A stretch of DNA of 6,243 nt, from positions 1 to 6,243 of the forward strand of contig JACMQR010000166.1 in NCBI GenBank assembly GCA_014376885.1, read 5' to 3'. Position 1 is the stretch's first letter. Every line of letters begins with the position of its first letter. Shown one piece after another: positions 1 through 5,317 of the stretch. The stretch comes from Polaromonas sp. Its GTDB lineage: Bacteria; Pseudomonadota; Gammaproteobacteria; Burkholderiales; Burkholderiaceae_C. Under the pieces are notes generated by a model, which was not told the origin of the DNA, searched no databases, and saw nothing but the letters and a program-made list of their open reading frames with translations. A program made the position numbers and the translations under genes.

Positions 1-9
1 CCGGTGGAT

Positions 10-56
10 TGCGGCATGCACTGCCGCAGGTGCGAAATATGCGGCATTCCGTGCAC
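10..56. repeat. TGCGGCAT direct repeat with inverted copy
   Basis: TGCGGCAT occurs at 10-17 and again at 40-47, exactly 30 bases apart (about three helical turns). The first copy also forms a perfect 7-base inverted repeat with TGCCGCA at 22-28 around a 5-base loop. Each copy is followed by TGCAC (17-21 and 52-56). The cluster lies upstream of the likely promoter of the quinone reductase gene, so it could be an operator. It could also be the 3' hairpin of a gene to the left, though no T-run follows. The repeats are seen directly; their role is a guess. Confidence 0.4.
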
Positions 57-79
57 CCGCCATCGCTCAAGCCTGCGCT

Positions 80-108
80 TTGGCCAGTGCCGTCCACAGA
101 TCTAAGAT
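80..108 (+). promoter_or_regulatory. Candidate sigma-70 promoter for the quinone reductase gene
   Basis: A TTGGCC box at 80-85 (4 of 6 matches to TTGACA) and a TAAGAT box at 103-108 (4 of 6 matches to TATAAT) are separated by an ideal 17 bases. This would place the transcript start near 115 and give a leader of about 25 bases before the ATG at 140. It also argues against a start at the upstream in-frame TTG at 80, which is part of the -35 box. Found by eye only. Confidence 0.4.
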
Positions 109-139
109 CAGGGGCATTTACCCACTGGAGAACAGCAAG

Positions 140-1138
140 ATGAAAGCGTTTTCATACACCCGCAATGGCGCGGCAAAAGAGGTCCTGGAATTTGCCGACC
201 TGCCCGACCCCCAGCCGGGTGCGGGCGAGATGCGCGTGAAGATCGCCTACTCGGGCGTGAATCCGTCGGATGTCAAGCGGCGCGCCGGCACCAGCAATGC
301 GCTGGCGTTTGACCGGGCCATTCCGAACATGGACGGCTCGGGCATCGTCGACCGGGTGGGGCCGGGCGTGGATGCTTCATGGGCAGGCAAACGGGTCTGG
401 CTGCACAAGACGGGATGGGAACGCCCGCATGGCACAGGCGCCGAATATGCCATTTCCGCCCCCAACCGGGCGTTTGAGCTGCCTGCGGGCACGTCGATGG
501 AAATCGGCGCGGCGCTCGGCGTGCCGGCCATGACGGCGCACCGGGCGCTGTTTGGCGCCGGACCGGTCGCCGGCAAGACGGTGCTCGTCACCGGTGGCGC
601 CGGCCTGGTTGGCTTTTACGCCATTCAGCTGGCCAAATGGCGGGGCGCCAAGGTGATCGCCACCGTCAGTTCGGACAACAAAGCGGCGCTGGCCACAAGA
701 GCGGGCGCCGACGTGGTCATCAACTACCGGCAAGAAAACGTCGTTGAACAGGTTCTTTTGAATACCGGCGGCGCGGGGGTCGACCATGTCGTGGAGGTCG
801 ATTTTGGCGCCAACCTGGCGGCCTCGGCGCTGATGCTGGCCCCCTTTGGTGTCATTGCCAGCTATGCCTCCATGGGCAAGCCGACACCGGCCCTGCCGTT
901 TTATGAGCTGATGGCGAAAAACGTCACCCTGATGCCCCTGCTTGTTTACTCCATGCCCGAGCAGGCCATCGCCGATGCCGGCGCGGACATCAACGCATGG
1001 CTGAGAACGGGCCGGGCCGAGCATCACATCGCCAGTCGCTTTGCGTTCGAGCAACTACCCGATGCACACCTTGCTGTCGAAGCCGTCCAGATCGGAAAGG
1101 TCGTGGTTTCAATCGGCGGCGAAGCTGTCTGCATTTAG
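140..1138 (+). CDS. Zinc-independent MDR oxidoreductase, NADPH:quinone reductase (zeta-crystallin-like)
   Basis: A 332-residue cytoplasmic enzyme of the medium-chain dehydrogenase/reductase superfamily, quinone-oxidoreductase branch, predicted to use NADPH to reduce quinones or other activated carbonyl or alkene substrates. The N-terminal GroES-like domain (about 1-125) has SGVNPSDVKRR at 38-48, the P-x-x-DGSG-V turn at 62-70 and GTGAEY at 98-103. The Rossmann half begins at about 125, with the nucleotide loop GGAGLVG at 152-158 followed by a helix and KVIAT. The catalytic-zinc cysteine of alcohol dehydrogenases is absent (Ser38-Gly-Val-Asn instead), as usual for this branch. ATG 140 is chosen because GGAG at 127-130 sits 9 bases upstream, the protein then begins MKAF as family members do, and a promoter lies just upstream. 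The same frame is open further left but that stretch does not look like the family. The exact substrate cannot be read from the sequence. It appears to be a single-gene unit ended by the hairpin at 1167-1185. Confidence 0.9.
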   Translation: MKAFSYTRNGAAKEVLEFADLPDPQPGAGEMRVKIAYSGVNPSDVKRRAGTSNALAFDRAIPNMDGSGIVDRVGPGVDASWAGKRVWLHKTGWERPHGTGAEYAISAPNRAFELPAGTSMEIGAALGVPAMTAHRALFGAGPVAGKTVLVTGGAGLVGFYAIQLAKWRGAKVIATVSSDNKAALATRAGADVVINYRQENVVEQVLLNTGGAGVDHVVEVDFGANLAASALMLAPFGVIASYASMGKPTPALPFYELMAKNVTLMPLLVYSMPEQAIADAGADINAWLRTGRAEHHIASRFAFEQLPDAHLAVEAVQIGKVVVSIGGEAVCI

Positions 1139-1384
1139 AGCGATTTTTGCGTGATGGCTGGCTGAACCGGCTTTCTTGAAGCCGGCTTAGTTACAAATTG
1201 TTTTCCGTTGAGCCCGTGTTCGACTGTCGCGCTGGTTTTATTTACTGCTTTGGATTATCGTCTGACAAAGATTTTGGCAGCTCGGGACAAATCATGCGTT
1301 TGGCTGTGGTGACAGGCCGGGGCGTTTGTGTCAGGCTGCGGGCCTTCAATCCGCCGGCATTTACGGTGAAGAAAGCGAGTTATC
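1139..1384. other. Intergenic region before the oxidase operon
   Basis: This 246-base gap holds a terminator-like hairpin at its left end and the leader of the oxidase operon at its right end. It is more AT-rich than its surroundings around 1190-1300, as expected for a promoter region. I could not find a convincing -35/-10 pair, nor a canonical FNR/ANR box (TTGAT-N4-ATCAA). A short CGAC-T-GTCG inverted repeat at 1221-1229 is too small to call an operator. Open frames crossing this gap continue into cydA in the wrong frame and are not real genes. Confidence 0.5.
1167..1185 (+). terminator. Terminator-like hairpin after the quinone reductase gene
   Basis: CCGGCTT at 1167-1173 pairs perfectly with AAGCCGG at 1179-1185 across a 5-base loop, starting 28 bases after the stop codon. 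The trailing sequence is only mildly T-rich (CTTAGTT), so this is a weak rho-independent terminator at best. Confidence 0.4.
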
Positions 1385-1387
1385 TTG
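1365..1387 (+). promoter_or_regulatory. Translation start region of cydA with TTG start codon
   Basis: The only usable start for subunit I is TTG at 1385. An in-frame TGA at 1367-1369 lies five codons upstream and no ATG or GTG comes between. A purine-rich stretch (GAAGAAAGCGAG, 1368-1379) can act as a weak Shine-Dalgarno. The resulting N-terminus MDLPDALLLAR matches the usual start of CIO-type subunit I proteins. A rare start codon plus a weak site suggests modest translation of the operon. Confidence 0.65.
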
Positions 1388-2797
1388 GACCTCCCAGACG
1401 CTCTTTTGCTGGCACGCATCCAGTTTGCGTTCACTGTCAGTTTTCATTTTTTGTTTCCGGCCATCACGATTGGGCTGGCCAGCTATCTGGCGGTCTTGGA
1501 AGGCCTGTGGCTCAAAACCGGTCGCGCGGAGTACATGGACCTGTTTCGCTACTGGATCAAGATTTTTGCAATGGTGTTTGCCATGGGCGTGGTGTCGGGC
1601 ATTGTCATGTCCTACCAGTTTGGCACCAACTGGGCAGTGTTTTCTGACCGGGCCGGCCCGATCATCGGGCCCTTGATGGCCTACGAGGTGCTCACCGCCT
1701 TTTTCCTCGAGGCCGGCTTTCTGGGCGTGATGCTGTTTGGCATGAACCGGGTCGGCAAGGGCCTGCATTTCACCGCCACGCTGATGGTGGCTTTCGGCAC
1801 CTTTGTATCGGCCTTCTGGATTTTGTCGGTTAACAGCTGGATGCACACGCCCACCGGCTATGCCCTGAACGCTGCCGGCCAGTACATTTCGGCCGGCAGC
1901 TGGCTGGCCATCATCTTCAACCCGAGTTTTCCGTACCGACTGGCGCACACCCTGTCGGCAGCCTACCTCACGACCGCCTTCATGGTCGGCGGCGTCGGTG
2001 CCTGGCATTTGCTCAGGGACCGGAACAATCCGCGCGCGCGCATCATGTTTTCAATGGCCATGTGGATGGCGGCCGTTGTCGCGCCGCTGCAGATCGTGCT
2101 GGGCGATATGCACGGCCTGAACACACTGGAGCACCAGCCGGCCAAGGTGATGGCGATGGAGGGCCACTACCAGAGCCATCCCGATGGCGCGCCCTTGATC
2201 CTGTTCGGCATCCCGAACAGCGCGGAAAACCGCATCGACTATGCCGTTCAGATTCCCAAGGCCTCCTCGCTGCTGCTCAAGCATGACCTGAACGCGCCCC
2301 TGGCCGGGCTGGACACCATTCCTGCGGCAAACCGTCCGCCGGTGGGCATCGTGTTCTGGTCGTTTCGCCTCATGGTGGGCCTGGGCATGCTGATGGTCAC
2401 GCTGGGCATGCTCAGCCTGTATGCCCGCGTCAAGGGGCGGCTTTACGACTCCAGGGAGCTGCATCGCTTTGCGCTGGCCATGGGCCCGTCGGGCCTGGTG
2501 GCGGTGCTGGCCGGCTGGGTCACCACCGAGGCGGGTCGCCAGCCATGGACGATCTACGGCCTGATGCGCACCGCCGATTCAGCCTCGCCGCTGGCAGCCC
2601 CGGCGGTCGCGGCGTCGCTGGTGGCGTTCGTGCTGATTTATTTTGCGGTGTTCGGCGCGGGAATCGTCTACATCTTCAAGCTGATGGGCAAGCCGCCCGA
2701 ATCGCACGAATCGCCCCTGCCCAACATGCCGGTGCGCTCTGCGGGCACCACCCCGGCGGCGGCGGCGGCCGGGCCTGACGCACTGGTACCCGGATGA
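1385..2797 (+). CDS. cydA: Cytochrome bd-type quinol oxidase subunit I, CIO subtype (CydA/CioA)
   Basis: Catalytic subunit (470 residues) of an inner-membrane terminal oxidase that oxidises quinol and reduces O2 to water. Hallmark residues align with E. coli CydA at constant offsets: His21 (haem b595 ligand, E. coli His19), Glu101 and Glu109 (Glu99, Glu107), His188 and Met330 (haem b558 ligands, His186 and Met393), quinol-site Lys254 and Glu259 (Lys252, Glu257), Arg328 in SFRLM, and Glu382/Arg385 in EAGRQPW (Glu445, Arg448). The matching offset changes from +2 to -63 between Glu259 and Met330, so about 65 residues of the Q-loop C-terminal insert are missing. This short Q-loop, with the GRQPWTIYG form, is typical of the cyanide-insensitive oxidase group (CioA), so the symbol cioA would be equally suitable. 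About nine membrane helices are expected. The C-terminal tail from about 436 is Pro/Ala-rich and probably disordered. It starts with TTG and is followed by cydB after 10 bases. Cyanide insensitivity itself is inferred. Confidence 0.97.
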   Translation: MDLPDALLLARIQFAFTVSFHFLFPAITIGLASYLAVLEGLWLKTGRAEYMDLFRYWIKIFAMVFAMGVVSGIVMSYQFGTNWAVFSDRAGPIIGPLMAYEVLTAFFLEAGFLGVMLFGMNRVGKGLHFTATLMVAFGTFVSAFWILSVNSWMHTPTGYALNAAGQYISAGSWLAIIFNPSFPYRLAHTLSAAYLTTAFMVGGVGAWHLLRDRNNPRARIMFSMAMWMAAVVAPLQIVLGDMHGLNTLEHQPAKVMAMEGHYQSHPDGAPLILFGIPNSAENRIDYAVQIPKASSLLLKHDLNAPLAGLDTIPAANRPPVGIVFWSFRLMVGLGMLMVTLGMLSLYARVKGRLYDSRELHRFALAMGPSGLVAVLAGWVTTEAGRQPWTIYGLMRTADSASPLAAPAVAASLVAFVLIYFAVFGAGIVYIFKLMGKPPESHESPLPNMPVRSAGTTPAAAAAGPDALVPG

Positions 2798-2807
2798 AAG
2801 GCACGCC

Positions 2808-3812
2808 ATGAATTTCGACCTGACGGTGGTGTGGGCGCTGATTATCGTGTTCGCCTTGTTTGTGTATGTGGTGATGGACGGGTTCGACCTGGGAATCGGC
2901 CTGCTTTTCCCGGTGTTGGAGGTCGGCCATGAACGCGACACCGCGATGAACAGCATTGCGCCGCTGTGGGATGGCAACGAGACCTGGCTGGTGCTGGGCG
3001 GCGGCGGCTTGCTGGCGGCCTTTCCGCTGGCCTATGGCGTGATCTTGTCGGCCCTGTACGCGCCGATCATCGCCATGCTGCTGGCGCTGGTGTTTCGCGG
3101 CGTGGCGTTTGAATTTCGCTGGCGCGACCCGGCCCACCAGGCGTTCTGGGACCGGGCGTTCACCGGCGGCTCGTTCGTGGCGGCCATGGCGCAGGGCATC
3201 GTGCTGGGCGCGCTGCTGGAGGGCATCAAGGTCAGCGGCCGGGCCTATGCCGGCGGCTGGTGGGACTGGCTCACGCCATTTTCGTTGCTCACCGGCGTCA
3301 GCGTGACCCTGGCCTACGGGCTGCTGGGCGCCACCTGGCTGAACCTCAAGACCGAGGGCGCGCTACAGCAGCAAGCGGTTCGGATGGCCTGGTGGCTGGG
3401 CGCCGCGACCCTGGCGGCCATCGGGCTGGTCAGCCTGGCAACGCCGCTTCTGGCGGGCGACTACTTTGACCGCTGGCTCAGCTTTCCCAATATTTTGTGG
3501 GTGGCGCCGGTACCGGTTTTGCTCGGCATCGCCAGCCTGGCTTTCGTACGCTGCCTGAAGTCAGGCCGCGAGCTGGCGCCGTTCTTGCTGACCCTGTCGA
3601 TTTTTCTGCTGTGCTTCATCGGCCTGGGAATCAGCGTTTTTCCATATGTGATTCCGGGGTCGGTGACGATCTGGCAGGCAGCCACCGACCGCAGCAGCCA
3701 GGTGTTCATGCTGGTGGGCACGGCCGTGGTCCTGCCGATGATCCTGGGCTACACCGCCTGGTCATACTGGGTGTTTCGCGGCAAGGTGCAGCCTGACGGC
3801 TACCACTCGTGA
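2808..3812 (+). CDS. cydB: Cytochrome bd-type quinol oxidase subunit II (CydB/CioB)
   Basis: A 334-residue polytopic inner-membrane protein, the second large subunit of the bd-type oxidase encoded with the gene before it. Subunit II pairs with subunit I and contributes to the oxygen or proton routes depending on the species. Family motifs are DGFDLGIG at 24-31, WDGNETWLV at 54-62 followed by a glycine run, and FRGVAFEFR at 96-104. Asp27, Asp55 and Arg97 correspond to E. coli CydB Asp29, Asp58 and Arg100. Length and hydrophobic pattern fit the usual eight or nine helices. The ATG at 2808 has AAGG (2798-2801 region) as ribosome binding site and follows the cydA stop by 10 bases, so the two are co-transcribed. 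Its TGA stop is overlapped by the GTG start of the small DUF2474-type gene, suggesting coupled translation. cioB is an equivalent name. Confidence 0.97.
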   Translation: MNFDLTVVWALIIVFALFVYVVMDGFDLGIGLLFPVLEVGHERDTAMNSIAPLWDGNETWLVLGGGGLLAAFPLAYGVILSALYAPIIAMLLALVFRGVAFEFRWRDPAHQAFWDRAFTGGSFVAAMAQGIVLGALLEGIKVSGRAYAGGWWDWLTPFSLLTGVSVTLAYGLLGATWLNLKTEGALQQQAVRMAWWLGAATLAAIGLVSLATPLLAGDYFDRWLSFPNILWVAPVPVLLGIASLAFVRCLKSGRELAPFLLTLSIFLLCFIGLGISVFPYVIPGSVTIWQAATDRSSQVFMLVGTAVVLPMILGYTAWSYWVFRGKVQPDGYHS

Positions 3813-3976
3813 AGCTGCCCCGCCTGCGCTGGCCCGACATCAGGGCGCCGCTCAATGACAAGGCGTCGCTGGCGCCGCTGGGCGTGCGCCTGCTGTGGAT
3901 GGCCGGCATCTGGGCGGCCAGCATCCTGACCCTGCTGGCGGTTGCCCTGCTGCTGCGCTGGGTGCTGGGGCGCTAG
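3809..3976 (+). CDS. DUF2474-type small membrane protein, probable CydX-like oxidase subunit
   Basis: A 55-residue peptide reading [10 protein letters not shown] at the start, then a basic/polar stretch, then one membrane helix at about 25-51 ([15 protein letters not shown] onwards) ending RWVLGR. The GTG start at 3809 overlaps the cydB stop (GTGA, 3809-3812), a classic arrangement for coupled translation, and no separate ribosome site is needed. Small proteins with a W-x-x-x-x-W-A-x-S-x-x-x-L-x-x-VA-x-x-L-R helix, assigned to DUF2474, commonly follow CIO-type cydAB genes. By position and size it resembles the CydX/CbdX subunit that stabilises haem binding in E. coli bd-I, though the sequence is not that of CydX. 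Membership of DUF2474 is recognised from pattern and context; a role as structural subunit is inferred. It lies below common gene-length cut-offs and is easily missed. Confidence 0.82.
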   Translation: MKLPRLRWPDIRAPLNDKASLAPLGVRLLWMAGIWAASILTLLAVALLLRWVLGR

Positions 3977-3978
3977 CG

Positions 3979-4107
3979 ATGGCCGAGGCAAAAACGCGTT
4001 CGATACGCTGGGTTTCAACGCCGTTGCCCGCCCCGCGGCGGGCCTCTGGCGGCAACTTTCCGACGCGGCACAAAATCCTGCAGCGCGCCTGCCGGCCCGA
4101 CCCATGA
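3979..4107 (+). CDS. Doubtful short ORF after the oxidase operon
   Basis: A 42-residue frame starts at ATG 3979, two bases after the DUF2474 stop, with GGGG at 3967-3970 eight bases upstream. The predicted product (MAEAKTRSIRWVSTPLPAPR...) is basic, has no membrane segment or recognisable motif, and ends CRPDP. A second frame over the same bases, open to TAA at 4122-4124, reads NAFDTLGFNAVARP...MTEQKK. It looks at least as protein-like but has no good start except TTG 3942 inside the previous gene. Either may be chance, or the stretch may be the eroded remains of a gene. No function is proposed. Confidence 0.2.
   Translation: MAEAKTRSIRWVSTPLPAPRRASGGNFPTRHKILQRACRPDP
4026..4043 (+). terminator. 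GC-rich hairpin downstream of the oxidase operon
   Basis: GCCCGCC at 4026-4032 pairs perfectly with GGCGGGC at 4037-4043 around a 4-base loop, 50 bases beyond the last operon gene. It would be stable, but no T-run follows (CTCTGGCGG). It therefore fits a transcript-end protecting or rho-assisted site better than an intrinsic terminator. It could be chance in such GC-rich DNA. Confidence 0.3.
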
Positions 4108-4177
4108 CCGAACAGAAAAAATAAATGCACCAACGCACTGCATGGGCCGACAGGCCGTCACGGGCCAGGCGCTGGCG

Positions 4178-4627
4178 ATGAGCCCGATCCGCGCTGCATG
4201 GATCAGCTGCACTTTGGCCCTGGCCGCGGCGCCGGGCCTGGCCGCATCCAGTTGGCTGGCGCTGGTGGGCGACCCGGCCAACCCGGCGGCGGACTACATC
4301 GAGTTCGACCCGGCTTCGCTGGCGCAGGAAAACGGCTTGCCTGTGCTGTCCATCCGGGTCAGCCGGGTGCTTGCAAGAACCACCAAGGAGGGCATTGTGT
4401 TCCGGTCGTTTGAAAGCACGGTGGCCGTCGATTGCAGGCAGGCCAGCGCGCGCTTTGTGCGCGCTTCGTTCTATGCGGAACCGGGCTTCAAGGGCCAGCC
4501 GTTCAGGACGGTCACGTTTGGCCCGGCGGATGTGCGGCCTATGGCCTTCCGGGAAATCCAGGGCGCGCCGACGCAGCGGGTGGTGCGCGCGGCCTGCCGG
4601 CATTCGGCTGTCAAGTCGCTCGAATGA
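4178..4627 (+). CDS. Exported protein resembling the surface-adhesin E family
   Basis: A small secreted or periplasmic protein of 149 residues counted from ATG 4178. The N-terminus (MSPIRAAWISC..., then an Ala/Leu-rich core and PGLAASSW) is a standard Sec signal peptide, with cleavage likely after Leu-Ala or Leu-Ala-Ala, leaving about 125 mature residues. The mature part has the layout of surface-adhesin protein E-like domains: an early W-L-x-L-V-G strand, a D-Y-I-E-F-D motif, VSRV and FES strands, then a V-D-C motif and a final R-A-A-C near the end. These two cysteines are the only ones in the mature chain and probably form a disulfide. ATG 4142 in the same frame would add 12 residues before the signal peptide and has no ribosome site, whereas AGG at 4167-4169 is spaced 8 bases from ATG 4178. 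Family assignment is by pattern only. Despite the name, adhesion has not been shown for such proteins in environmental bacteria. Confidence 0.7.
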   Translation: MSPIRAAWISCTLALAAAPGLAASSWLALVGDPANPAADYIEFDPASLAQENGLPVLSIRVSRVLARTTKEGIVFRSFESTVAVDCRQASARFVRASFYAEPGFKGQPFRTVTFGPADVRPMAFREIQGAPTQRVVRAACRHSAVKSLE

Positions 4628-4644
4628 AGCGCGGCCTTCCGGGT

Positions 4645-4658
4645 CACAATCGGCCTCA
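4645..4658 (+). promoter_or_regulatory. -10-like box placed for a leaderless transcript
   Basis: CACAAT at 4645-4650 (4 of 6 matches to TATAAT) ends 7 bases before the ATG at 4658, the distance expected between a -10 box and the transcript start. No Shine-Dalgarno is visible in the 30-base gap, which would fit a message beginning at or next to the start codon. No good -35 box is seen, so this is tentative. Confidence 0.3.
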
Positions 4659-5317
4659 TGGGCAAACATCTTTCCGAAACCACGGGTCCCCAGCGCCTGC
4701 TGGCGGGCCTGCTGGCCGGACTTGCGACAGCTGCGCTGCCACTGCCGCTGCTGTGGCAACTTCGCGGGCTGCTGGGCTGGAGTTTTGGCGTGGCGGTCTA
4801 CCTGGCCCTGGCCTGGTGGCTGTGCGAACGCTTTGACGACCGGCAAACCCGCGAGCGGGCCCAGGCGCAGGACGAGCCCAGCGTGGTGTTGTTTTTGCTG
4901 ATGCTGGTGGCCACCCTGGCCTGCGTGGCGGCCATCCTGGTCATGATGCAGCAGGGCAAGGACCTGTCGGGCATCGCGCGAACCCTGCACATTGCGGTGT
5001 CGGTGGTGTCGCTGATCGCCTCGTGGCTGTTCATCCAGACGATTTTTGCGTTTCGCTATGCCCATCGGTACTACCAGGAAGAGCAAAACCACGAACCCGA
5101 TGGGCCGGGCCTGCTGTTTCCGGGCGGCCAGGACCCGGACTATTTTGATTTTCTGTACTACGCCTGTGTGGTCGGCATGACCTCCCAGGTGTCCGATGTG
5201 CAGGTCACTTCGCGCGAGATGCGCCGGCTGACCATGGTCCACAGCGTGCTGTCGTTTGCTTTCAATATGCTGATCCTGGCGCTCAGCATCAATGTGGTGG
5301 CCGGCGCCTTGTCCTAG
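4658..5317 (+). CDS. DUF1345 family multi-pass membrane protein
   Basis: An inner-membrane protein of 219 residues with hydrophobic segments at about 13-32, 38-56, 75-97, 108-132, 165-175 (short) and 192-217, and a charged loop at 57-73. The second half carries the DUF1345 signature: FRYAHRYY at 132-139, GLLFPGGQDPDYFDFLYY at 151-168, GMTSQVSDVQVTS at 173-185, MRR at 188-190 and the SFAFN-x-x-ILAL-x-IN helix at 199-212. Length matches the family. No biochemical function is established for it that I know of. The last 55 residues resemble a potassium-channel pore loop plus inner helix (see findings), but this is inference. ATG 4658 is the first Met, begins a normal N-terminus and has no visible ribosome site. 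The gene overlaps the convergent EamA gene by 29 bases at its 3' end. Confidence 0.93.
   Translation: MGKHLSETTGPQRLLAGLLAGLATAALPLPLLWQLRGLLGWSFGVAVYLALAWWLCERFDDRQTRERAQAQDEPSVVLFLLMLVATLACVAAILVMMQQGKDLSGIARTLHIAVSVVSLIASWLFIQTIFAFRYAHRYYQEEQNHEPDGPGLLFPGGQDPDYFDFLYYACVVGMTSQVSDVQVTSREMRRLTMVHSVLSFAFNMLILALSINVVAGALS

Noticed and set aside
1..63. Possible divergent minus-strand gene starting at the ATG complement of 61-63 (MAGARNAAYF...)
   Set aside because: Only 21 codons are visible, no good ribosome site is present, and the peptide resembles no regulator N-terminus; cannot be supported from this window.
1..105. Cysteine-rich frame-1 translation (Cys at codons 4, 8, 11, 14, 18 and 30) ending at TAA 103-105
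   Set aside because: It looks like a metal-binding tail, but the cysteines come from repeated TGC in the TGCGGCAT/TGCAC elements, there is no start in view, and it overlaps the likely promoter. The left flank would be needed to revisit it.
3..143. Plus-strand frame ending in a TGA that overlaps the ATG at 140 (ATGA)
   Set aside because: Suggested an upstream coupled gene, but the translation is unlike a conserved protein and it runs through the candidate promoter; the overlap is probably chance.
377..1054. 225-residue minus-strand frame opposite the quinone reductase gene
   Set aside because: Antisense shadow of a clear enzyme gene; low-complexity Arg/Gly/His-rich translation without recognisable features.
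1139..1384. Search for an FNR/ANR box or other oxygen-sensing site before cydA
   Set aside because: No TTGAT-N4-ATCAA-like palindrome was found; only a 4+1+4 inverted repeat at 1221-1229, too short to report as an operator.
1198..1647. 149-residue plus-strand frame spanning the intergenic gap and the start of cydA
   Set aside because: Most of it overlaps cydA in another frame, where the real product is certain; no ribosome site or recognisable domain.
1361..2008. 215-residue minus-strand frame opposite cydA
   Set aside because: Antisense to conserved haem-ligand-bearing sequence; composition is that of a mirror frame.
3800..5242. 480-residue open frame on the minus strand covering the region behind cydB
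   Set aside because: It lies antisense to four well-supported plus-strand genes, is rich in His, Arg, Gln and Ala with no domain pattern, and is the typical mirror frame of GC-rich coding DNA.
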